Origin: Gaeumannomyces sp. JS-464
Taxonomy: Eukaryota > Ascomycota > Sordariomycetes > Magnaporthales > Magnaporthaceae
Direction: 5' to 3'
NCBI GenBank assembly: GCA_002197995.1
Contig: NGZR01000002.1
Span: forward strand, 4,154,001-4,218,000
Length of the DNA: 64,000 nt
Part shown: piece after piece, positions 22,711-33,121 of the stretch
How the letters are laid out: the number at the start of each line of letters is the position of its first letter
Numbering within the stretch: position 1 is the first letter of the stretch
Made by a program: the position numbers and the translations under genes
The notes under the pieces: model-generated
What the model was told of the DNA's origin: nothing
The model's input: the letters and a program-made list of their open reading frames with translations, nothing else
The model's database searches: none

Positions 22711-25095
22711 GGAGACGGGCTCTTATAACGTGCTCGCATCATCCGAGGCTCGGGAAATATTGATTGAGGGGTCCAAAATCAGGGCAGCTCCCACCTGTCT
22801 GTCGCTGCTTTTTTTTTTTTTTGGGCCCATCCGGGCGACGGACTCGGTGGTCTTATGTTGGCTCAACTTAGGTACCACCAGAACCACAAAGGTGTACCTA
22901 AGACTCATTCTGCGCTCCACAACCCGGCGAGCACAGCGTCAGCACTCACCTCCGCAGTCAGACTCGCTTTTGCTGTGGATTATTTCTATTCGGGGAATTC
23001 GTGCCCCTACCGTCATCAATCGTGACCATGAAGCCAAAAATGGGCCTGGGCCTTTCGGATTTCCCACGAACCTGCCTTCAAGCCTGCCTCGCATCGGATG
23101 TGGCGACGGTTGAGGCGATGACCGGGGCGAGGGGTCGCACTAAGAAAACCTGGGTGGTTTTCGGAATCTTTTGTGCCGACTTTCTTTCCTCCCTTGGTTG
23201 GTTGGTTGACCATTCTCGAAATGGTACCTACTCTCGCTCGCCATCCCTCCAGCGCACAAACGGTCGTCCGGATGACTGCCCGATGGCCGCGTCACTGCGT
23301 CCAGCCAACATCACGCCCTCGAATCCAGCTTCGCTCCAGCCCTGTCACAGAGTGCCACAGGCCGCAGAGGGGGTCGTGATCGCCCAGCTGGGCCGCTTTG
23401 TCATCTCCATCTGTCCAAGCTCCAGTGCTCACCAGCTCTCTGCCTTCCCCCTCCTTCCTGCCACGCCTGCTCGTTGAATGGTTCCACCCGCGTGCCCGCC
23501 TCCCACGTTCTGTTTGTCGTGCTGGGGGCGCTCGCTCGGGTGCGAGCCAGGATTAGTCGCTTGCCGCCGGGCTAAAGCGGCCTCATGCAGGCCGTCACAC
23601 GATTCCACGACTTCCATTGGCTGGGCCTCTCAGAAACCTTCCAAACTCGTTTTCTGCAGCCAGCCTATCAGCAGCTGGCGCAGCCCAGACTGGCAGGCTG
23701 GGGTTGCACCGGCCGCAGAGATTGGCGGAATCGCCGATTAAAAGTGGAGCATACGACCAGGGTCCAGGGGCCGATCACCTGCAGAGGGCGGCAACTGAGC
23801 CAGGATTGCAGGCGCCCCTCTCCGTCGAGTCCGGCTGTCGAGGCCTTTTCTTCGCGCAAACTACAGCTCTTGCCGCTGGCCGGGCGCTGGGCAAATCCCA
23901 CCCTCACCCTCCAACCCCCTGCTGGGCCAGCTTGGGTGCAGGCGGCCGGCCTATCACAGCGCAGCCGACGACGAGTGCCACGGCGACCAGGCCCAATCAG
24001 TGCCTCGCGCCTGCAGATGGTGGCCCCGGCATGGCACGCTCCCAACTGGGGCGGCAGACGGCGGGCTCCCAGTGCCTCCCCCCGTCGAGGTACCTGCCAC
24101 TCCTGCCTCCTTCCAGGCCCCAGAAGAGAGGGCCAGGACGGAAAGGGAGGGTGGGCGATCCGCGCGCACTACCCGTTGATCCGCTCAGGATCGTGGGCGA
24201 CGGGGGAGGGCAGCAGCGATGGATATTTTGAGCACCTTACATGCGTGCCGAGAGGGTACATTGCTCACTCGCGAAAAATCTCACGCACCTCCGGGCCAAC
24301 TCCCCCTTTCGGCTGTCTCTGTTGGCAGCCCGCTCGAGGGACGGCTTATCTACCTAGGTAGTTGTATAGCTGGAATATCCCTCCCACGTCTGCATCCTCC
24401 TCTCCCTCCCCAGACCCTCTCCTCGTTTCTACGACAGTTTGTGCGACTGCAAGAGCTTCGGACTAGACCAACCAGTGGGCTGGCCATCAGGGAACAAGAG
24501 TGGTGGCGCCTCGCAAAGACAGCATCGAAAGCACAACCGCCGACGCACCTCAGACTCGCAACATCACGCGCTGGCCCTGGGCCGATCGTGCGGAGAGGGC
24601 CCGCCTGTGTAATTCCCAGACGCCACCCCGTCACTTGCTCGGGCGTCTATTTTCTCTGGACTAGTATTGGGAGTCCAGTCAGCTGCCCTATCAGCTCCTG
24701 CCGCCGGGGCCAGACTCGACCCCCCTTGTCCAAGGTACGCACTCCCACTGCTCCCTCGCCGTCTTGTCCGCCCACTAAACCCGGCGCATGCAGAGGGGCC
24801 AACCACGAGGCCAAATTATATCGCCCCAGGGTTACCAGCGCCTACTCAAAACCATTGGCCTCCCCCCAAGTGGTATCCATTCTTGGATCTTTCCGCCTCC
24901 TCGACAGCTGGTCTCTCATTTCTTCATCTCATTACCGGGAACAGCGGCGCCTCGCAAGCACTTTAACCTGCATGCCCACGGCTACTATCTCGGGGCTTCA
25001 TCCCATATAACCATTCCCACTTGTGCCCAACAGAAGTCTGGCACTTCTTGCGCCTTACTTTCCTTTTACGTCTCAGTACAGACACGCCCATCAAC
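21032..25095. other. Gene-free 4-kb region with a long poly-G tract
   Basis: This is the longest stretch in the window without a recognised gene, between two divergent starts. It contains the G38 tract at 22671-22708, a T-run near 22811-22822, a short AC repeat near 22520, several GGTACC/TAGGTA motifs and, from about 24350 to 25090, pyrimidine-rich DNA resembling a long 5' UTR of the four-helix membrane protein gene. The open frames here are compositional and overlap on both strands. I see no transposon ends, tRNA or conserved protein motif. Confidence 0.5.
22671..22708. repeat. Poly-G homopolymer (G38)
   Basis: An uninterrupted run of 38 G sits in intergenic DNA. It is the most extreme simple repeat in the window and a G-quadruplex-prone tract if real. 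An assembly or base-calling artefact is equally possible. Confidence 0.9.
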
Positions 25096-26691
25096 ATGGC
25101 GTTTGGCGACGAGAAGAAGCGGCCCGCCGCCCTGAACCTCACTCCTGTCCGGAAGACCTCGACCGACTCGTCGTCGTCGACGTCGTCCCTAAAGCACCCG
25201 AGGACTCCTCGCTTCGCCGAGGCTACCTCGATCCACTCTCCCATCGAGGAGACTGGGAGGAAGCCGTTCGATGATGAGAAGGCTTACCAGGCCCAGGCAC
25301 AGCCTTCCGATATGGGATTCGGCTACATCAACAACAATGAGGCCACTGCCGTCCCATGACCCCGAAGTCGCCGCTCAAGAGCGCGATGAAGGTGCCGGGG
25401 ATGTCCGCGCGCAAGTTCGACAACCCCCTGAGCCCTACCTTTAGGGAGGAGCAGATTCTGGAAAGGAGAGAAGCATCGACGGACAAGATGCAAGCGAAGG
25501 ACCTGGTACGGCCCCTCCAAATCCCCCGACAGGAAGCAAGTGGCTAACACGCGGCCTGCAGAAAATCAAAACCCGAGTGCGCATGGCCAAGTTTGCGCTC
25601 CGCGGAGTCAACTTCAGCTGCAGCCTGATCATCTTGGCCATGATCTCGACGACCTTCACGATCTTTAACGCCACCCGCACCCTGCCGACGCAGAACGGCA
25701 TGCCCTCCTGGTCAACCACGACGAACCCGTGGCCGCAGATCCTCGTTCTCACTGTCGCCTGCATCTCGCTCTGCATCTGCGTTGCCGTCTTCTGGGCCTA
25801 TTGCCGTGGCGGACACCGACGGGCCGAGAAGGTCGGAGTCTACTACACACTCTTCGCCGTCGGCTGGTTTATCTTCAGCATGATCATGTGGGTCGTCGCC
25901 GCCGCCGTCTTCCAGAGCCAACGGAACAACAGCGGCAACCAAGACATGTGGGGCTGGTCCTGTGTGCAGAATCACAGGTCGGAGCTTTACAACGAAAAGG
26001 TCGACTACGCGCTGCTGTGTCGTCTCCAGGTATGTTCAAATGCTAGCTGCTGTTCGTCTATGACATCTCCGTCGGGCAGGTTGGCTAACCGTGTGCCATT
26101 CAGAACTGGACCCTGGTCTGCATCATGATCGAGATCGTGATTGAGGTCATCGCCATCATTCTCTACAGCATCGTCTTCTACCGTTACTACTCGAAGCGCA
26201 AGCTCCACAAGTCCATGGACAGCCGCGACAAGGCTCGTTCCGACCTGTACCTGGCCCAGCTCCGCACCCAGTCTGCGCCCAACACCCCTGGATTCGGCCC
26301 CAAGTCTCCCGCCTTCTCCCAGTACGCCATGTCTCCACGATTCCCTCCTCAGGCCTACCGCTCTCTCGGCGATATCGAGGAGGCGTCGCCCTTCACTCCC
26401 GGCGGCAGGCCCATGCCAGAGCCGCAGTCGTCGTTTGCCCTCTCGGCGCCGGCCCAGACTTTCAAGCTCCAGGCGCCGCCGAGCAAGGCCCCGTCGGCCA
26501 CGCCTAAGTCGGCACAAAACGGCTTCGACTCGCCATCGTCATCAACAGCCGGCCCCGCAAACAGCTTCCCCGCGCCCGCCGCCGCACCACAAGCACCAGG
26601 CGAGGTGCAGTACGACGCTGTGCCAATCCCTGGCGCATACGCCGATGCGGCGATGAAGAGCCCGCCTCCCAACCAATCCACGTTCAGGTGA
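25096..26691 (+). CDS. Four-helix fungal membrane protein, unknown function
   Basis: Three exons (25096-25505, 25562-26029, 26104-26691) give about 488 residues. The cytosol-like N-terminus is Ser/Pro-rich (MAFGDEKKRPAALNLTPVRKTSTD, then MTPKSPLKSAMKVPGMSARKFDNPLSPTF). Four hydrophobic helices follow: FSCSLIILAMISTTFTIF, ILVLTVACISLCICVAVFWAYC, a segment around YTLFAVGWFIFSMIMWVVAAAVF, and a segment around VCIMIEIVIEVIAIILYSIVFYRYY. Between helices 3 and 4 is a short loop with the motif QDMWGWSCVQN. The long C-terminal tail has repeated Ser-Pro phospho-like sites (NTPGFGPKSPAF, SPRFPPQAYRSLGDIEEASPF). One C is missing near 25358. The topology resembles MARVEL or tetraspan proteins, but I assign no family. 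An alternative is a cell-fusion or plasma-membrane organiser. Confidence 0.7.
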
Positions 26692-27701
26692 AGCGCGCTG
26701 CCGAGCCTGCTCGCTGACTTGGGTGGGATGGTGTCGAAAATAAAATTGAGGGGCCATAGTCTGGCCTCGTCGCCTCAAATATTTTGACGTTTCTATTTTC
26801 TTTTGTTTCTTTCTTTTCACTTCTAGAACCCCTTCTCTCCTATGTGCAGCGGAGCTGAACTTTCTTTACCCCGTCCTTTTCATGGGGCTTATCCTTATTC
26901 CCTATTTATACCACAATGGCGTTATCTTGGGCGATGATGCAGATATGGCCTCGAATGAAGGCATGTGGGAGGCAAATGGCTGGGAGGTTTCCACAATCGT
27001 ATTAATGCAGACGAATATATGTATAGTATGGCAAGAACGGGTTTCGTTTGACCAGCATTGTCTGGGTAGTCTGGCTTTGTAGAAGCTCTGCCACCGTCTA
27101 TAGAGACGAAACAAGTCTATCTCTCCAACTTTGACGGTCAATCCTCTCTCTGGCAGCCGTGGTAACGGGCACTGACCTGGGCTTCCTCTCCCGGGTTACT
27201 GATTTGGACATTTCCTTTGCTTGTGTCGAGCTACGTCATTGTGGCAGTCCATACACGGCAGGGCGTTGTCCAGTGGTATTCGCAGGGAGGGTTTACCCTC
27301 TCGTTGGACGCCTCCATGGTGCTCGGGTTAGGTCAATTCAAGTACCGTGGCTTCAGCTGTGGAGCGCAAGAAGCGGCGGCCAGATCGACCGGGATGGATG
27401 ATAAACTTCCAGGGGCACCCGATAAACAATCCCTGCTCCCGCCCGAATTGATGCTTGAACGAGTCGGCGGAGCGTGAATACGCGACCCAGAACGAACAGC
27501 TAGCTAGCTGTAACTGCACCCTTTTTACTTCGTCTCCTTTTTTTCCCCCTCTCGAAGTGTCACACGAGAAAGTCGAAACCGCCAGCCCGAGACGCCCGGG
27601 GCCTTGCACCAGAAACGAATCTTCCCACCGCAAATCCCCTCCTCCTCCCCTCCGATCCGAACTCGAGTGCAGACAATCCCAGCGAGGACCGTCGGATCGA
27701 A
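26692..27701. promoter_or_regulatory. Intergenic region upstream of the small membrane protein
   Basis: The first part is the AT-rich 3' flank of the four-helix gene. The remainder is the promoter and 5' UTR of the next plus-strand gene, with a C/T-rich leader around 27520-27660. No other gene is seen. Confidence 0.5.
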
Positions 27702-28167
27702 ATGGCTGCCCAGGCGTCGATGCCGCGCTCCATCTGGCGGCAGCTGGCGCGAACACACATTGCACCTACATTGCAGACCACCGGGTTCCGGTCCCTCCAG
27801 CAGCGCTGCGTGGCCGGCAGCAGCCACAATGGGTTTCAGGCCCGCGCCGCCAGTGCAGCGCGGCGATGCAGCAGGTCCTACAGCTCGGCTCCTCCTCCTC
27901 CTCCTCCTCCGCCGCCGCCGCCTCCTCCGTCGCAGACCGGGATCAAGTTCTGGCCATTCCTCGTTGTCATTGCCCTGTCGAGCGGCTCGTACATAATGCT
28001 GGTTAACCGGAGGAACGGGAAAGGTGAGTCCACAATTGATTGCATCCAACTGCCGGTCGCTGTGAGCGCTTCCAGATTGTTGGTGGCACTTACCACGAAG
28101 CTATCTGGCCATCCCCTCACCAATTTTTAACCCCTCCATAGTTGGACGGGCCAGCTCGCGCGTGTGA
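27702..28167 (+). CDS. Small single-pass, probably mitochondrial membrane protein, unknown function
   Basis: Two exons (27702-28023 and 28142-28167, phase 1) give 115 residues. The N-terminal 65 residues are Arg/Gln/Ala/Ser-rich without acidic residues (MAAQASMPRSIWRQLART, then AASAARRCSRSYSSA), as in a mitochondrial presequence. A run of about 13 prolines follows, then SQTGIKFWPFLVVIALSSGSYIMLVNRR, a single membrane helix flanked by basic residues. The terminal exon is 26 nt and adds a basic tail ending ASSRV. If the intron is retained, the frame instead ends at 28130. I recognise no family. A mitochondrial inner-membrane assembly factor or supernumerary subunit is the natural guess, but it is only inference. 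Confidence 0.5.
27890..27929 (+). repeat. CCT/CCG trinucleotide repeat encoding polyproline
   Basis: About 13 consecutive proline codons (CCT, then CCG, then CCT/CCG) lie in the small membrane protein. Such a repeat is prone to length variation. Confidence 0.9.
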
Positions 28168-28606
28168 TTGCGGTGCAATTGGAGCGGCAAGCCGAGGAGG
28201 CGCAGGAGCATGTGCTTCAAGGAAGCCGTGCAAGGTGCAAGGTGCCAGCTGCCAGCTGGAATGTTGAACCGCTCCGCTACGTCATGCGACGCTACTTAGG
28301 CACGCCTCGTGGTGTGTAGCCATTCACGACGGCCGACATCGCGCGCGCGCACACAATACCCGGTATTGCGACTCCTGTCGCCCCCTCCTTGGCTGGTGCA
28401 TGTCATTCATCGCTTTGTCCAACAAACCCCTACCCACCCTTCTAGCCGATATATCCTCATCTCTCGAGGCACTTGCTTAGGAGAATCACCACACAAACCA
28501 ATCCTCTCGCTTCCGTCCTCCGCGCTTTGTGCTTGTTTGGTTCTTGCTGTCTGACTGCTCAAACCCCTCCATTCTCTTCCGCCCCTTCCACCCAACAAAA
28601 ATAGAC
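28168..28606. promoter_or_regulatory. Intergenic/promoter region of UMP/CMP kinase
   Basis: This region contains a CGCGCGCGCAC stretch near 28342 and a C/T-rich leader immediately before the kinase ATG. No separate gene is seen. Confidence 0.45.
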
Positions 28607-29296
28607 ATGCCCTCGATCGAGGAGGCCAAGAAGGCGGGCCAGCTGCCCGCCACGACCAAGTCGACGCCGACCTTTTCCGGCGACGATGTGACCGTCATCT
28701 TCGTGCTCGGCGGGCCGGGGGCCGGCAAGGGCACCCAGTGCGCGCGCCTGGTCGAGCAGTACGGCTTCACCCACCTGTCGGCCGGCGACCTGTTGCGCGC
28801 CGAGCAGGAGCGGCCAGGGTCCGAGTTCGGCGAGCTCATCAAGGACTACATCCGCAACGGCAAGATCGTGCCCATGGAGGTGACGATCCAGCTGCTCGAG
28901 AACGCAATGACCGAGGCGATGCGCTCCGGCGAGGGCTCGAGCAAGGCCGCCAGGAAGAGCCCCCGCTTCCTCATCGACGGCTTCCCCCGCAAGATGGACC
29001 AGGCCTTCAAGTTCGAGGAGGCCGTCTGCCCCGCAAAGTTCGTCCTGTTCTACGACTGCCCCGAGGAGGAGATGGAGCGCCGCCTTCTCGACCGCGGCAA
29101 GACCAGCGGCCGCTCCGACGACAACGCCGAGAGCATCCGCAAGCGCTTCCGCACCTTTGTCGAGACCAGCATGCCCGTCGTCGACCACTACGAGCGCGAG
29201 GGCCGCGTTGTCAAGATCGCCGCCACCGCCACCCCCGACGCCGTGAACGAGGAGACTAGGAAGCAGCTCGCCAAGCGGCTTGGCTCCGACTTCTAG
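28607..29296 (+). CDS. URA6: UMP/CMP kinase (uridylate kinase)
   Basis: The enzyme phosphorylates UMP and CMP (and, in yeast, AMP weakly) with ATP, feeding pyrimidine nucleotide pools. It is a single 229-residue exon. The P-loop GGPGAGKGT is at residues 35-43. The NMP-binding region is [13 protein letters not shown] with the following [13 protein letters not shown]. The core [12 protein letters not shown] is followed by [28 protein letters not shown], the short lid typical of the UMP/CMP class. The protein ends KRLGSDF. The length is normal and no residue is missing. A longer in-frame start at 28529 would add only 26 Leu/Pro-rich residues and lacks family support. Confidence 0.97.
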   Translation: MPSIEEAKKAGQLPATTKSTPTFSGDDVTVIFVLGGPGAGKGTQCARLVEQYGFTHLSAGDLLRAEQERPGSEFGELIKDYIRNGKIVPMEVTIQLLENAMTEAMRSGEGSSKAARKSPRFLIDGFPRKMDQAFKFEEAVCPAKFVLFYDCPEEEMERRLLDRGKTSGRSDDNAESIRKRFRTFVETSMPVVDHYEREGRVVKIAATATPDAVNEETRKQLAKRLGSDF

Positions 29297-29937
29297 ATCC
29301 TATCCCACTGACCTTTTGTTCTTCCCCGACTCCCTCCTACTTGCCACCCCGTTCTCTGCGGACGTCTCGTTCCTTCGATAGACGGTTTCTCTTGTGTACA
29401 CCTTAGACAGCCATAATACCAGCCGAGAACGGCTAGATACATTCCATCATAGACAGCCAGTGTGGCCCTTCCTTAACTCTTTTTTTGCCTCTCCTCCTTC
29501 TTGTTTTGCCCGCGCGCATTCTATGTGTTCCTCACACAGGTAACATAATATCTTGATGCCATCGATCTATAAGGGGAGATATGTTGGTCCAAACTCATCT
29601 GCTTCGTGGAATGCATGGGGCCTTTTCGATACTCTATTTTGCCTCCAAGAGGGATAACACTAACGCAAAGACCTTTTAACCCCCAAAAAATCATCATGCC
29701 CGATAGAAAGCAGGTATGAAGTTGCCGTATAAAAGAGGCGCCGCCCATTCAACTTGGTCATTCTATAACGACCAAGGGAAATCAACCTGCTCCAAGTCCC
29801 GCCAACTCCGCGAAAAGTGTGGGTTGGTACTTTAAACATCCTTCTGACCCTTTCTGGCAGCGTCATCTAGTTGAGTTTTCGATTTTTTTTTTCTCTTTGC
29901 ACATGAAAAGACGTGAGGTAGTCACATAAAGTTTGGC
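29297..29937. other. Convergent intergenic region URA6 / eIF3m
   Basis: This AT-richer region between convergent stops is consistent with two 3' UTRs. No RNA gene is recognised. Confidence 0.5.
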
Positions 29938-31322
29938 CTAGTCGTCGCGGTCGTTGCGCTCACGCTGAGATTGTTGTTGTCCGCGTCCACCGCGCCTCTG
30001 GCGGTCCCCACCGCCGCCGCCGCCGCTCTGCTGGCCGCTCGCCTCGGCCAGTTTGCGCTCTGCCTCCTGTTGCGCGTTGGCCTCCTCCTTGCGCAGGGTG
30101 GTTAGGAGTCCACCCACCGTCTTCTTGGTCTTCTCCAGTGTGCTCAGAAGCTGGCGCCACTGCTTCTCGCCAAATACACGGTACTTGACCGAGTGGATCA
30201 GGAAAACGTTCTTCTTCTGCGACAGTTTGCCCTCGACCAGGCCGCGCGGATCACGTCGATGGCCCACATCTCGACATCTCTTCTGAGGGAATCTGCAGTG
30301 CCTTGGTGATATCCTTGTACGAAATTTCCCTTGTCTGCATGTTGGAGGCCGCCAAAGACGCAAAGGTAAGGAGACGCATTTTGCGGTGGAGCACATCGTG
30401 GTCGAGCTTCTCCTTCTCGATGAAGCCCTCGTGCTCCTCCCTGAAGTCATCATAGTCGTCCAGGTCCTGCTCGCTGAAGATTTGTAGCAGCTGGTAGTGC
30501 ACCGGGTGCGAGTCGCTGAGCGCCTGGACTGGCTGCAGCGGCCGCAGATCCTCGTACGAAAGCCTGGTGGGTGAAGATATGGCCATGCGTACGGCCCGTA
30601 GTGCAAGTTGCTGCGCCTCCTCCGAGGCGTACTCCTCGTTCTCGTCTGCGTCAAACGTGCGGAGTGCCTTGAGTAGATGCTGGTAAGCCTCCCTATGAAT
30701 ATCATTGGTGTCAGTCACGAAACAGATGGCGCTGGCCTTGTGTACGTCTTTCTCTGTGCAACTCACTCTTCCTCGTTGGCCGCGGTCATGACATCGACAA
30801 CCTCGAGGTAAATCTTCCTGCAGTCATCCTCGGAATTCTCCCAAGTCTCCAGCCACCTCGGCAGGTTCTTCATAGCAGCCTTCAGGTGTTCTGAGATGGG
30901 CAGGTTGTGGATCTTGTAGAAGCGGATGATTCTGGATGAGGACGTGGAAGCGCACGGGGTCGGCAGGCTTGAGCAAGTTGAAGATGCTGGTGAGCTCGAA
31001 CAGCGCCAGCTGGGCGCCGTGTTGGGGTGATGACGTGATGGGCTTGGTCAGGTTCTGGCAGACTGTCGGGAGATGCTTCTTGGGCTCCTTGGACTGGAGG
31101 ACGAGGTAGACGAGCGCGTTGTAGGCGCCCGTGAACTCCTTCTCGGGATCGAGTTGAGACTAGTCGAGGCCTTGACGATCCTGGCCAGCGCCTCCTCCTC
31201 TGCTCCTTCTCCAGCAGAGCCTTCACCTCGTCGCCGATGGAGAGCAGATTGGCCATGTCCTGGGCCAGCTCCGCGAAGGCGCCATCGACGAACACCAGCT
31301 GGGGCTGCTGTGTGGCCGCCAT
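29938..31322 (-). CDS. Translation initiation factor eIF3, subunit m (PCI domain)
   Basis: eIF3m is a PCI-domain subunit of the eIF3 octamer core that assembles 43S complexes. Exons are 30767-31322 and 29938-30692, joined within NEEEAYQ. Recognisable blocks are [40 protein letters not shown] and [28 protein letters not shown]. The PCI core follows: [62 protein letters not shown] Gln/Gly/Arg-rich tail ends RNDRDD. The frame breaks near 31190, 31150, 30925, 30265 and 30245. The last two are each fixed by one G. All flanks match fungal eIF3m, so the interruptions are most simply sequence errors. Confidence 0.95.
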
Positions 31323-33121
31323 CGTGTCTGCGGTATGGCCGGTTCGGCTTCGCTAGTCGGTAGCAGTTGCGAGCGCACGTTTCGGTCTCGTGTCGGGCTC
31401 TGGGGGTTGGCCTCGGGAGGTCCTCGTCACCGGAAGCGGGGCTTGGTCTGCCGGGCAGGATTCGACAGCGGACGGCGAGGGGTGGTTGACTCCGGCAAGA
31501 GAAAGGCAAATCGGGAGAGGGACAGGACGGATATTAGGGTAGGGTATGCGCCAGCAGATTGTGTTACAGCCTGGGGATAAACCGTGGTGACTGGCTTGCA
31601 CAGGCCAATCCACCCTCTTTCTTGCCTCGCCATTCCACCTCTCGCAGTTGTTTGCGCTGCCGCTATTTTTTTCCTGAATGGCAGAAAATGGTGGGATGTC
31701 ACGTGAGAGGGCGGGCGGTGACGGTGCTCCGAGCGCGTGTGGGGGCTGAGAAGCTCTCGCAATGGATAGATAGCAGGCAGTGTGAGCGACAGCTTGGGAC
31801 CAGCCTTCAACCATGCGGGCTTGAAACTGCGAGCCGACTATCCCGAAGCCCACGCGACACCTAGATAGGTAGGTACCTAGGTAGTAGGTATAGATCTCTA
31901 GACCTTGTAACATGTCTATTGGTAGTTCATCTTTCTTTTCTACGTTTGTTCTAAAACTTACGAAATCGAATCGCCTGCCCGTTGACGTTGGAAGTGGATG
32001 CATAATTGGGGGTGCCAACCTAAGCAGCGCTTTTGGCCGTTGGCATCTGCGGCCCAAGGCTCTGGTCCTCGAACCTGACGGGCACCGCAGTGCCTCGATG
32101 AACCGGCCCGACCCTTTTCCCATCCATGTCATCTGAAAGTGCCCGCGTTCTCGTCGATCGCGGGCTTGCGGCCTACAACTGTGGTCTCGTCAATCGACCT
32201 TACCTGTCTTTTGTCCGCTGAAACCTCGCGCCGTTCCAGCTGGTGGATTTCGAAAGGCTCAGGGCCTGCCATATGCTGCGATCCATATGATGTGCGACGG
32301 CTGCCTGCCTCTTCTGGCCTGAATGGTTCCTTCTCGAAATCGATCTGGACATACGAAAATGAGAAGGTGGATGATCTCATATTCTCCATCATGGGCTTGC
32401 CCACAGATCATATGAATCATATTTGCCCGTCAGGCATGGTGACTGAGAATGGTCGTCTGCCCTTGGTGTCTCAGCAAGCTCCATGCTGGTGGTGGTGGAC
32501 TGGATCTCCATGGAGAATGTGCTTGCTGGGGATCTTTGCGCTTCCCTGGACGCGCCAAAACCCCAAGCAAGCACTTGAGGCGTGGACGCCCTGCTGGGCT
32601 GTGCTTCAGTGGCTCAGGAGCTGTGAACCCCTGCATCATGCCGCTGGGATCCAGTGGCCGCGTGCCTGGTCAGTCGAGCCGCAGGTAGCGGGAATAAGCC
32701 TTGCCGATCCACCAAATCGCCTGAGTCACCCCAAAAGAGCGCAGCAGACTCCCAGCAATCACTTGATCGCTCGTGGAGTGCGGCGGCCGGGGTTGGCTGA
32801 CTGGCGGCTCCCTGGCAGCTGCTCCACACGGCGTCCACGTTGGTTCCACTCCTGCCTCCCTGCCCCCTTGCTTGCGGGCTCCCCAGCCCCAGACTCGGAC
32901 CTTGACCCCAAGCTAGGCTACCGCTAGGAGTCTAGCAGCCAACCAAGCCACTTCTCGTTCAGCAAACTGGTGGCCTCCGAGGGAGCACGAAAAAAAAAGG
33001 TCGCGGCCAAAAGGTATCGCCAGGCATCAAGGAATAAACAACTTAACGTCCCTGGCGACTTGGCCTGAGTTATTCCCACGTCGCCGCCCCTCGCCTCCTG
33101 TGCACTTCACAACTTAAAGCC
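31323..33121. promoter_or_regulatory. Divergent promoter region eIF3m / FHA kinase
   Basis: This is 1.8 kb between divergent starts. It contains a dense TAGGTA/TACCTA cluster at 31863-31892. A 262-codon plus-strand open frame (32139-32927) and a 91-codon minus-strand frame (32129-32404) are present, but they show no family-like pattern and I do not call them. Confidence 0.45.
31863..31892. repeat. Clustered TAGGTA motif with palindromic core
   Basis: Four overlapping TAGGTA/TACCTA units surround a GGTACCTAGG palindrome. The same motif recurs singly in several other intergenic regions of the window (around 1922, 24350, 51714 and 63761). Confidence 0.7.

Noticed and set aside
32139..32927. 262-codon plus-strand open frame in the eIF3m / FHA-kinase spacer
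   Set aside because: It is rich in Trp, Cys, Pro and Ser without any motif, overlaps other open frames on both strands, and has no intron or family signal.
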